Below, in pieces: positions 47,965 to 55,753 of a stretch of 64,000 nt of DNA. The first letter of the stretch is position 1. Each line of letters begins with the position of its first letter. Location of the stretch: positions 1 to 64,000 of the forward strand of contig NZ_BAABJJ010000003.1 in assembly GCF_039543245.1 (NCBI RefSeq), written 5' to 3'. This DNA is from Algibacter_G agarivorans (GTDB lineage: Bacteria > Bacteroidota > Bacteroidia > Flavobacteriales > Flavobacteriaceae). The position numbers were made by a program, and so were the translations under genes. Below the pieces are notes generated by a model. That model did no database searches and was not told the origin of the DNA. It saw only the letters and a list, made by a program, of their open reading frames with translations.

Positions 47965-48604
47965 AATATTTTCCAACGAAAAATTCTGTAAAGCTCCAGT
48001 AGTGGGAATCATAAGGGGTATGTCTGAAAAAGCAACACTTCTGAAAGTGGTTGAAACATATATTTCAGTAGGTTTTTATACATTAGAAATTACAATGAAC
48101 ACAGATGGTGTTTTAGATTTAATTGAAGCATTACGCACAGAATTTCCTGAACTTAATGTTGGAGCTGGAACAGTATGCACTATAGAAGACTATACCAATG
48201 CAGTAAATTGTGGGGCTCAATTTATTGTAACTCCTATTGTAAATGAAGACGTAATAAAACAAGCAGTTAGTTCTAAAACCCCAATTTTTCCAGGAGCATT
48301 TACACCAACAGAAATTTATAAAGCGTGGTCATTAGGGGCTGATGCTGTAAAAGTTTTTCCTGCTACACAATTAGGACCAGGATATATTAAAGATATTCTT
48401 GCTCCTCTAAATAATATTAAATTAATTCCAACTGGCGGTGTTACTTTAGAAAATATAAAAACATTTTTTCAAGCTGGGGCTATTGGTGTAGGAATGGGAG
48501 GGAATTTATTAAACAAAAGGTATATCCTTAATCATGATTTTGAACGTATAAAATCTGACCTTATTAAAATAAAAAATGAAATAGATGAATTTATCGAATT
48601 GTAA
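47954..48604 (+). CDS. 2-dehydro-3-deoxy-6-phosphogalactonate/gluconate aldolase
   Basis: 216 residues, class I KDPG/KDPGal aldolase family. Motifs: PVVGIIRG near the N-terminus, LEITMNTDG with the catalytic Glu, NVGAGTVCTIEDY, QFIVTPIVNEDV, the FPGAFTPTEIYKAWSLGAD stretch, the Schiff-base Lys in DAVKVFPA, and IPTGGVTLEN. It cleaves the 6-phosphate to pyruvate and glyceraldehyde-3-phosphate, ending the galactonate branch. It may also serve the KDPG made from anhydrogalactose, since no other such aldolase is in the window. Confidence 0.9.
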   Translation: MNSKIFSNEKFCKAPVVGIIRGMSEKATLLKVVETYISVGFYTLEITMNTDGVLDLIEALRTEFPELNVGAGTVCTIEDYTNAVNCGAQFIVTPIVNEDVIKQAVSSKTPIFPGAFTPTEIYKAWSLGADAVKVFPATQLGPGYIKDILAPLNNIKLIPTGGVTLENIKTFFQAGAIGVGMGGNLLNKRYILNHDFERIKSDLIKIKNEIDEFIEL

Positions 48605-48643
48605 AACTTCTAAGTTCAAGTAATAAGTGCAACACAAATATTT

Positions 48644-48673
48644 AAAACTACTGGCTTTTATACCAGTAGTTTT
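48644..48673 (+). terminator. Intrinsic terminator of the galactonate operon
   Basis: A perfect 11-bp stem, aaaactactgg (48644-48654) with ccagtagtttt (48663-48673), 8-nt loop, 40 bp behind the aldolase stop. The T run is short. Confidence 0.65.
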
Positions 48674-48677
48674 GAGA

Positions 48678-48788
48678 TCAATATTTATATTCGTCTTGCA
48701 TGAATTCTAAATTATAGCTATTAGCCTTAGGCTTGTTGATAATAATGTAGCCGGCTCTGTTTTCAATTTCTAATCTAATGTGTTTCAT
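48678..48788 (-). pseudogene. N-terminal fragment of an enoyl-CoA hydratase/isomerase-like gene
   Basis: A 36-codon frame from an ATG at 48788 to a stop at 48678 reads MKHIRLEIENRAGYI and IINKPKANSYNLEFMQDEYK. This looks like the start of an enoyl-CoA hydratase (usual form: GYITINRP.KANAYN..M). The remaining ~220 codons are missing; the fragment ends next to a terminator. It is too short to function and is read as a relic of the gene content before the locus took its present form. Confidence 0.6.
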
Positions 48789-48921
48789 GCTATTTAAAAT
48801 TAGAACGAATATGATTTATTGTTTCTTCTAAGTCAATTTACCAGGATTTATAGAATATTTTCGGTATCATTGAAGAGGAATTAGTAGAAATTTAAATTAA
48901 GACCAAACCTTTTTCATCCAC

Positions 48922-50763
48922 TTATATTTTTACTTCAATAGTTTGTTTGTTTCTTTTTTTAGAATTGGATTCCAAAGCTGTTTTTTGAGCTCCTTCACCA
49001 ATTTCAATAAGATAATTTCCATTGTGAATTACTTTTGGTTGATAAGTATTTCCTTTAATTCTGATAGATGAAATAACTTCTTTAGTGAATTTATCTCTTA
49101 CAGTAACCACTTGATTTGCTTTAGATATTTTTAAAGTTGGTAATTGAAAACCACCTTCAATCGTAAAATTATCTTCTTGTGATATTGTTATTGGCCAACC
49201 AGGATATTGTTTAGAGTTTGGACTGTGAATGTCTACATTTCTTGCCCATGCTTCGAATGTAATTTTTCTATTTGGTTTATTATAGCGAATAACTCCAAAA
49301 CCTGCAGCTCTAGTAGATAAATAGCCACCTTCTTTAATTTCTGGTAATGTTGGGTTTGCAACTGCTTTAACAGTTATTTTGTTATGAAAACCATCTAAGA
49401 ATTCTCCTGTGTAGGTTGGTGAATTTTTATCTCTGTTTTTACCAGGTGCTTTTGGTTGCCACCAACGTAACCAATAATTTGCAATTGCTGGAGTTGTAAA
49501 ATTATATCCAGCATCTCCCCATTTATCAACTCCCATTATACTAACTGCCCCTAAATGTGTATCTCCAGTAATAGTAGGTGAAAAACTTTTTCTTATAACT
49601 TTTAAAGCTCTGTTTCTTCCTGCTTGTGGCCATCCATTTGAGTCAAAATCAGCATAAAGTTCTTTATCATACTTACCTGTATAATTATCTACCATAGCCA
49701 AGGCTGTTTGAGATAATACCGTTTTTATTTCTGCATTTTCCCAATCCGTAGTCCATTCTTCTAGAAATTTTAATTGTCTGTCTCCAAGCAATTTAGATTC
49801 TTCCATGTCAAATCGCCTTGTATCTACTTTTGGATTGAAAATTGCCTCATAAGGCCCATCTGGAAAAACATCTGGATGCGCTTTTGCAAGTTTAGTTAAG
49901 CCAGTTTTAAATTTTCTATCTTCTAAAATAGCAAAACTAATGCCTCCCCATTTTAAATCTGTGTAATAAACTCCGAGGCCACGTTCAATAGGAGTAGCGT
50001 CATAAGGGTCTGGAAGGTGACTAGTTTGTGCTCTTTCTACTTCTTTAATATATTCTAAAGGCATATAATAGCCTCCAGAAATTCCTCTTCTAGAATCTGC
50101 TTTTTTTCCATTTTCTCCCCAATAATTTCCTTGCCCAATATCATGATCATCTGGTGTTATTACAACAGGCGTATTTCTAAAAATTTCAGAAAATTCTCTA
50201 CCAAATTTTAACCAAGCTAAATAATGCTCACTATGCTCATATACTTGGTCTCCAGAAAAGAATATTAAGTCAGGGTTTAATTTTAGGATATTTTTTACGA
50301 TATCATCCTTTGGTAAATCGCCTCCATGTTCTGGGTACATAGAATTACATGTAAATGCAGCTAAAACAAATTCATCTTTATCAATTGGATTTTTTTTGAT
50401 AATACCTTCGTAATACGCTTCATTATTATAAGCAACACGATATTTTTGCTCTTTGGTATCGTCCCAATTTTCAATTCTAAAAGGCGCCGTATACCCTGGA
50501 TAAATAATATCTGCTTCAGCTTTTGTTACCCATTTCCCATTTTCTTCTATTTCTAATGAAGCTTCAAAAGGAGTGAAATTTTTAATGGGATGAAATTGAG
50601 CTGTTAATTTTAACGTATTCTCATGCACTGTATACATTGCAAATGCAATACGGTCTTCTGGCTCAATATTATCAGGTAACCGTATGATACTTTGATCTTG
50701 CGCAATACAAATAGAATTTAAAAAAAATAAGGTTAATGCTATTATGTTTTTTAAAACTTTCAT
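48922..50763 (-). CDS. PhoD-like metallophosphoesterase, exported
   Basis: 613 residues. Signal peptide (about 1-21, NSICIAQD). An N-terminal Ig-like domain is followed by a PhoD-type metallophosphoesterase core: NPDLIFFSGDQVYEH (metal ligands Asp/Gln), VVITPDDHDIGQGNYWG (Asp-Asp-His), LSQTAL, and SPTITGDTHLGA with the C-terminal metal ligand. The C-terminal 100 residues form a beta-domain. It is 5 bp after the GH50 gene in one operon, so it is part of agar use. PhoD proteins hydrolyse phosphodiesters; a role in removing a substituent (phosphate, perhaps another ester) from algal polymer or its fragments is inferred only. Confidence 0.75.
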   Translation of the reverse strand: MKVLKNIIALTLFFLNSICIAQDQSIIRLPDNIEPEDRIAFAMYTVHENTLKLTAQFHPIKNFTPFEASLEIEENGKWVTKAEADIIYPGYTAPFRIENWDDTKEQKYRVAYNNEAYYEGIIKKNPIDKDEFVLAAFTCNSMYPEHGGDLPKDDIVKNILKLNPDLIFFSGDQVYEHSEHYLAWLKFGREFSEIFRNTPVVITPDDHDIGQGNYWGENGKKADSRRGISGGYYMPLEYIKEVERAQTSHLPDPYDATPIERGLGVYYTDLKWGGISFAILEDRKFKTGLTKLAKAHPDVFPDGPYEAIFNPKVDTRRFDMEESKLLGDRQLKFLEEWTTDWENAEIKTVLSQTALAMVDNYTGKYDKELYADFDSNGWPQAGRNRALKVIRKSFSPTITGDTHLGAVSIMGVDKWGDAGYNFTTPAIANYWLRWWQPKAPGKNRDKNSPTYTGEFLDGFHNKITVKAVANPTLPEIKEGGYLSTRAAGFGVIRYNKPNRKITFEAWARNVDIHSPNSKQYPGWPITISQEDNFTIEGGFQLPTLKISKANQVVTVRDKFTKEVISSIRIKGNTYQPKVIHNGNYLIEIGEGAQKTALESNSKKRNKQTIEVKI

Positions 50764-50768
50764 TGTTA

Positions 50769-53132
50769 TTATTTGTTTTGTGAGGTGTTATTAAATCTTC
50801 TGTTATATAAATTTGAATTCACTTCTTTCGCCTTTTTTACCATTGGAGGGTAGGGAATATCGGTGTTAGAAACAAAGCCAACATTGTAATTTTCACCATC
50901 ATGAGCTCTTCCTGTTAAAGGAGAATCTAAATATTGAAACCAATGGGCACCAACCAGATAGGGATTGTCTATTGTTGAATGGGCGTAATCTGCCCACATA
51001 TTGGCTCTGTCTTCTTGGTTTGCAGCGTGTACCAAGCCTGAGTGGAACAGTCCTGAATCTGGAGCCCCAATATGATATTCACCTATAAGTGTTGGCATAT
51101 CAACTTCTTCTAAAAATTTCCAATACTTTGTACCAATACCTTCTTTGTAATAATTATAACTGAATACATCTACGAATTTAGCTGCGGATTTACGCACTTC
51201 TTTGGTAATGCCCCAAACAGCAAAACGACATCCCATGTACATGTAATTAGGCATTTTTTTCTCTAAAGCATCATGAATAACTTGGAAATATTTTGTTGCA
51301 AAAGATTCCAACATTGTAGAGAAATCTACTACCATTCCTTCATTGTAATCTTTTAGGTTTTTATAATCCACTCCACTTTCTAGTGCTTTCCAACTAATAA
51401 TATCAGTTTTCCAAGCTTTATTTAAATTTGCTATGGTTTTATGTTTAGATTTTAGAATTTTCATGAATTGCTGCTTTAAATAGCTGTCTTTCCCTTTAGA
51501 TAAGCCATCTAAAACCAAACCGTAATGGGATTTGATTGAACTTTCATTACCCCAACTTCTTTCATTATCTACAAACACTCCAATGCACCATGGGTTATTT
51601 TTTACTTCTTCAGAAACTGCATCTATAGATTTTTTAGCACGTTTTTCAAATTCAGGATCAAAAGGATCTGGCATTGGCCCCCAATAATCTGAACCTGAGT
51701 ATACGGTTTGAAAATCTCCGATAATCCATCCGTTGGCAAAATATGGGAGATTATTTCTATGATAAAATGCTGGATCTATCCAGTTTCCAAAAGAGGTGAA
51801 TCCCCAGTTGCGCATTCTGTTTTCAGTGACCTCGAGCCATTTTTTAAAAAATGAATTTTTAGATTGTTCACCATATCTACGCTCTAGATTAGCTCTATAA
51901 AAACTAAATGTTTGTCCATGCTCAATAGGTCCAAAATGGGATTCTTTTCTATAACTGTAGTGGTTTGCCAAAGGGTCATCTAAACTTGGTAATTCTAAAA
52001 ACATATCATTTCTAAGTTTATTTACTACATGACCTGTTTTCATTATTTCCAATGGCACATCAATAATCCCTTTTGAATCTTCAGGGGTTATATCTTCAGG
52101 GTCTCTGTGTTTTATAGCTTCGTCTGTGTAATCAATACCTGTATATGTGGTAGAATTTGCCATACGCACATTGGCAAGACCAATTGAAAAGTATAAATGC
52201 CCATCTGGACAAACTAAGCCCCATTTGCCATCTACTTTTTCTTTTCTAAAAAAACCTGTAGCTTTTAATTTTGGACCATCTTTCCATCCTCCATATTCGC
52301 ATCTGTCTAGCATTAGGGTATATTCAGCTAATGATTTTAATTCCTCATCTGCTTTAGACTTTAGCTCTTCATCTGAATGAATTTTGATAGGGAAGTCTCT
52401 TTTAGCATTTTGACCAAATTTATCTGCAATGCCTTTTAGGAAATTGGGATCACGATCAGGACTTTCTACAATACGAATATTATCGATTAATACTGTTTTA
52501 TCCTTTAAACCTTGTGCTCTAGAAATACTAATTTTGCTTACTTGACTAAAATCCATTAGGTAAAGCAATCCGCTAATTTTCATGTGAATTGCATCTGTTT
52601 CCCATGCTGGTGGCGTGTCTCTTAATCCGCTGTTAACATCTTCTTCTTGTGTAGTAATTTCAAAATAGTATGATTTGAAAGTGTTTGGGCGTACACTAAC
52701 AATACGTCTGGTTTTTTTGCCTTCACCATTGTAAATTTCAGCTGTTAAAAAAGCCGATTGGTTATTCATGGCCTTAGCATCAAATACCAAACAGTATTTC
52801 TTATCAGGATCTAAAGACCACGGAGTAGAAGGTTCAATTTCAATTCCAGAAATCTTTTCATCTTTTTTAAAATGAACTTTTAAAGATTTTTTACCTTGAT
52901 TATATTCTGAAGTTTCATGTTCAATTTCAGAATTAATATTTACAATATCAGCATTGATTGAATCAGCTTCAAAATCATCAATAATTAATTCTGAATTATA
53001 GTCCCAAAGTTTTGAAGTTTCTTGTCTTTTGTCTTCTGAATTTTTACAAGACAGAATAATAAAAGCAAAAAATATAAGAATTATCAATGTGGTTTTATTA
53101 TTGTATAAGAAGTAATGTCTATTAGAAACCAT
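50769..53132 (-). CDS. GH50 beta-agarase, lipoprotein (copy 2)
   Basis: 787 residues, lipobox Cys at about 29 (FIILSCKNSE). A CBM-like beta-sandwich (about 45-230) precedes the GH50 barrel. Likely acid/base is Glu524 (FVDNERSWG) and likely nucleophile Glu685 (IGEYHIGAPDSG). The C-terminal block HWFQYLDSPLTGRAHDGENYN matches copy 1. It probably acts exolytically to release neoagarobiose. It differs from copy 1 (709 residues) by extra segments in the barrel, which suggests another chain-length preference. It is the first gene of a two-gene minus-strand operon with the PhoD-like protein. Confidence 0.87.
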   Translation of the reverse strand: MVSNRHYFLYNNKTTLIILIFFAFIILSCKNSEDKRQETSKLWDYNSELIIDDFEADSINADIVNINSEIEHETSEYNQGKKSLKVHFKKDEKISGIEIEPSTPWSLDPDKKYCLVFDAKAMNNQSAFLTAEIYNGEGKKTRRIVSVRPNTFKSYYFEITTQEEDVNSGLRDTPPAWETDAIHMKISGLLYLMDFSQVSKISISRAQGLKDKTVLIDNIRIVESPDRDPNFLKGIADKFGQNAKRDFPIKIHSDEELKSKADEELKSLAEYTLMLDRCEYGGWKDGPKLKATGFFRKEKVDGKWGLVCPDGHLYFSIGLANVRMANSTTYTGIDYTDEAIKHRDPEDITPEDSKGIIDVPLEIMKTGHVVNKLRNDMFLELPSLDDPLANHYSYRKESHFGPIEHGQTFSFYRANLERRYGEQSKNSFFKKWLEVTENRMRNWGFTSFGNWIDPAFYHRNNLPYFANGWIIGDFQTVYSGSDYWGPMPDPFDPEFEKRAKKSIDAVSEEVKNNPWCIGVFVDNERSWGNESSIKSHYGLVLDGLSKGKDSYLKQQFMKILKSKHKTIANLNKAWKTDIISWKALESGVDYKNLKDYNEGMVVDFSTMLESFATKYFQVIHDALEKKMPNYMYMGCRFAVWGITKEVRKSAAKFVDVFSYNYYKEGIGTKYWKFLEEVDMPTLIGEYHIGAPDSGLFHSGLVHAANQEDRANMWADYAHSTIDNPYLVGAHWFQYLDSPLTGRAHDGENYNVGFVSNTDIPYPPMVKKAKEVNSNLYNRRFNNTSQNK

Positions 53133-53235
53133 AATTATTTGTTTTATGTTTTGGATGTTTTTAGTTGAAAATCAGATACAATTAAATGAATAATAATGGA
53201 TTTACACTTCTCTATATTATTGTTTTTTTGTCTTG

Positions 53236-53367
53236 TTTAGTTTTTGTCAAGTACAAACAAGACCTTTTTAATCAAACCATTATTTTATTTAAGGCCCTTT
53301 CTAGTGTGTCTAGTTTTTGTACGTTGAGCATTATGTTTTTTTGAGCGAAATTGTGCCGATAGATTTG
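53236..53367 (+). promoter_or_regulatory. Two plus-oriented direct-repeat elements and a perfect -7 box upstream of GH50 copy 2
   Basis: TTTAGT-ttttg-TCAAGT (53236-53252) and a weaker TCTAGT-ttttg-TACGTT (53309-53325) are both oriented to the right, away from the minus-strand GH50 gene. The TAGATTTG at 53360-53367 matches TAnnTTTG exactly and lies 34 bases after the second element. The set-up points at a rightward transcript, although the elements may also act on GH50 (start codon 104 bp left). Confidence 0.5.
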
Positions 53368-53372
53368 GTGAT

Positions 53373-53640
53373 TACTGGTTAGAACGCTATGAAGTATTTG
53401 TGTCAATTTATTCAATAATGATATTTCTGAAATTGATTTTATTTGTTGGGCTATTGAATCAACTTTAAAGAACTCTAAGGAAAGTTTTTTTAATCTAAAT
53501 ATTTTGATGTTTTTTTTTAGATCTTAATATAATTTAGTGTTTAAATCTTTGAAAAGATTTATTATAAGATTTGAAGTGAGGTCTATGTGGTTTACTAAAG
53601 CGGAGAATTGATTATTAAATCAATTCTCCGCTTTTTGTTT
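53373..53640 (+). ncRNA. Candidate non-coding RNA of the agar regulon
   Basis: The interval is bounded by a TAnnTTTG promoter box on the left and a strong intrinsic terminator with its T run on the plus strand on the right, giving a transcript of about 265 nt. There is no plus-strand gene before that terminator that would need it. The longest protein-like frame (about 53397-53524, containing IDFICWAIES) lacks a start codon. A decayed gene is the alternative reading. Ends are approximate. Confidence 0.35.
53597..53634 (+). terminator. Strong intrinsic terminator
   Basis: A perfect 17-bp stem, aaagcggagaattgatt (53597-53613) with its complement (53618-53634), over a 4-nt loop ATTA. It is followed on the plus strand by ttgtttttt. 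On the minus strand the T run is poor, although it may also stop transcription coming from the DUF4861 gene. Confidence 0.85.
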
Positions 53641-53750
53641 TTTATATATATTACATGACAGTAAAATGATTGAAGATAAAATAGAATTTATTCTATTTGT
53701 TCAAACACGACCATTTTGCTTTTTGTATTCTATTTTATCATAAACACTAA

Positions 53751-54935
53751 TTATTTCAAACTAATTTCCAAAGGATTGTTTATACGCTCAGAAAATGCAT
53801 TTAAATGATTTTCCCAGTCTTGTTTGGTGTTGAATTGTCCACTTTTTTTCCAACCAAAACCTGCGTAATACACTACTTGATTGTTTGTAACATTAAGATG
53901 TGCATAGGCATTACTTAAGTCCTTTCCCTTACTGTCATACGTTTCAAAATCAACAAAATAATCTTTAGAGGCTATAATGGCAGTTCCTAATTCTGAATCT
54001 GCATGAGGTTGCCAATAGCTAACCCATCCTTTTTCTTTGTTACCAAAAACTTTTCCATCTTTTTCATGTAAAGTTAACCCAGCTGAAATATTTTTAACTC
54101 CTTCCAACGAGATATTAAATTTTGAAAAATTCTGACCCAAATCTAAACTAATTACTCTTGATTCCTTAATGGTATTTCCTGCAGCATCCCAATTTTCATA
54201 TTCTAAATAAAAACTAGTTCTTAAAGGTCCTGTAGTTATGGTGCGCCATTTAGTATAGTTTTTAGAGTAGTAATACGTTGTATCTACTTTTGCAGCAATA
54301 CCACCAACACCACGACTTACGCCTACGTGAAAATCATCTAAGCCTTCACCTGTATCTTTATGGTAGCTTCCTGTACCTTCAGTGGTTTCTTTGTACCATT
54401 TATTAATTACTGGATATTCAACTCTTTTTAACCAAGCATCAACACCGCTGGATAGTGTACCACCACGTACATTATCTTCAATCATTTTTTGTGCTGTTGG
54501 TCCGTAAACACGAAAAGCTACTTTATTATTTTCCCAAGTATAATCATCGGTACGCTCTGGTACAAAACGAGAATAGCATAACTCTGGCGCAGTAGGTTTT
54601 TCTGCTTCAGTAACGGTAACTATTTTAAAAGTAACCTCTGAATTCGCTTTTATTTGTGGCTGAAATAAAATAATATCCAAAACACCATCACCGTCATTAT
54701 CTACGGTTTGTGTTAGTTCCAACTTTTTGGTTTCCGTATTACGTATGCCGATAGTAGAAAGGTCTTCAACTTTTAAAAGACTTTTTGTTAATTCTACGGT
54801 TTCAAATGATCTTTCAACATTAAGCGGGTTTTTAACGCTTATGATTGTGACTTTATCCTTTTCAGAACAAGAAAAAAATAAAACTATAGTTAAAAAAAAC
54901 AGAATAGATTTACTAAGTCGTTTAAGTTGTTTCAT
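53751..54935 (-). CDS. DUF4861-family lipoprotein
   Basis: 394 residues when started at the ATG at 54935 (MKQLKRLSKSILFF), which gives a proper lipoprotein signal (LFFSCSEKD). An in-frame start 54 bp upstream would overlap the neighbouring SDR gene and spoil the signal. The mature protein belongs to the DUF4861 family (DNDGDGVLDIILFQPQ, YPVINKWYKETTEG, YYAGFGWKKSG). The family is common in Bacteroidota operons for uronate-containing glycans and has been thought to be lyase-like or binding; I know no proven activity for this member. Third gene of the KduI-KduD-DUF4861 operon. Confidence 0.75.
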   Translation of the reverse strand: MKQLKRLSKSILFFLTIVLFFSCSEKDKVTIISVKNPLNVERSFETVELTKSLLKVEDLSTIGIRNTETKKLELTQTVDNDGDGVLDIILFQPQIKANSEVTFKIVTVTEAEKPTAPELCYSRFVPERTDDYTWENNKVAFRVYGPTAQKMIEDNVRGGTLSSGVDAWLKRVEYPVINKWYKETTEGTGSYHKDTGEGLDDFHVGVSRGVGGIAAKVDTTYYYSKNYTKWRTITTGPLRTSFYLEYENWDAAGNTIKESRVISLDLGQNFSKFNISLEGVKNISAGLTLHEKDGKVFGNKEKGWVSYWQPHADSELGTAIIASKDYFVDFETYDSKGKDLSNAYAHLNVTNNQVVYYAGFGWKKSGQFNTKQDWENHLNAFSERINNPLEISLK

Positions 54936-54942
54936 AATGAGT

Positions 54943-55737
54943 TTAATTTTCGTTTGCTGGTTTACCGATAGTTGCAAGAATACCGCCATCTACATAAACC
55001 ACATGTCCGTTAACAAAATCACTTGCTTTAGAACTTAAAAATATTGCGGCACCTTGTAAGTCTTCTGGGTCTCCCCAACGCCCAGCGGGAGTTCGTCCCA
55101 TAATGAATTCGTTAAACGGATGCCCGTCTATTCTAATAGGAGCCGTTTGGCTAGTTGCAAAATACCCTGGCCCAATACCATTAGTCTGAATATTGAACTT
55201 AGCCCATTCTGTTGCCATACTTTGGGTTAGCATTTTTAATCCACCTTTGGCAGCAGCATATGCACCAACAGAGTTCCTGCCTAGCTCGCTCATCATAGAG
55301 CAAATATTTATTATTTTTCCACTTTGCCTTTCAATCATGCCTTTTACAACGTGTTTTGAAACAATAAATGGTGCTACTAAATCTATATCTATTACAGCTT
55401 CAAAGTCTGCAACTTCCATGTCAACTAAAGGCGTCCTTTTAATGATACCTGCATTATTAACTAATATATCAATCGGACCAATTTCTTGCTCTATTTTTGC
55501 GATATTTGTTTTTACTGCGTGTTCATCTGCTACATTAAATAGATAGCCATAAGCATCAATACCTTCTTTTTTATATGCTTTTACTGCGTTATCTAACTTT
55601 TCTTGAGATGAGTTTCCATTTACAATAATTTTAGCCCCTGCATTTCCAATTCCTTTAGCCATAGCCATTCCTAGACCATGGGTGGATCCAGTTATCAGTG
55701 CTACTTTTCCTGTTAAATCAAATAATTTAATTGACAT
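54943..55737 (-). CDS. kduD: SDR oxidoreductase, KduD/gluconate 5-dehydrogenase type
   Basis: 264 residues. Cofactor motif TGSTHGLGMAMA (about 17-28), NNAGIIKR, catalytic Ser/Tyr/Lys set with YAAAKGG, and the C-terminal YVDGGI. It resembles 2-dehydro-3-deoxy-D-gluconate 5-dehydrogenase, which reduces 2,5-diketo-3-deoxygluconate to 2-keto-3-deoxygluconate. It sits 16 bp after kduI, its classical partner. In the same window a second KduD-like SDR (29946) belongs to the anhydrogalactose operon. The two share substrate chemistry, so overlap of function is possible. Confidence 0.82.
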   Translation of the reverse strand: MSIKLFDLTGKVALITGSTHGLGMAMAKGIGNAGAKIIVNGNSSQEKLDNAVKAYKKEGIDAYGYLFNVADEHAVKTNIAKIEQEIGPIDILVNNAGIIKRTPLVDMEVADFEAVIDIDLVAPFIVSKHVVKGMIERQSGKIINICSMMSELGRNSVGAYAAAKGGLKMLTQSMATEWAKFNIQTNGIGPGYFATSQTAPIRIDGHPFNEFIMGRTPAGRWGDPEDLQGAAIFLSSKASDFVNGHVVYVDGGILATIGKPANEN

Positions 55738-55753
55738 GTTTTTTTATTAGTAT

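Noticed and set aside
53397..53524. Protein-like frame upstream of GH50 copy 2
   Set aside because: It begins just behind a stop codon, has no ATG near its start and no known family; it may be a decayed gene, but is not called as coding.
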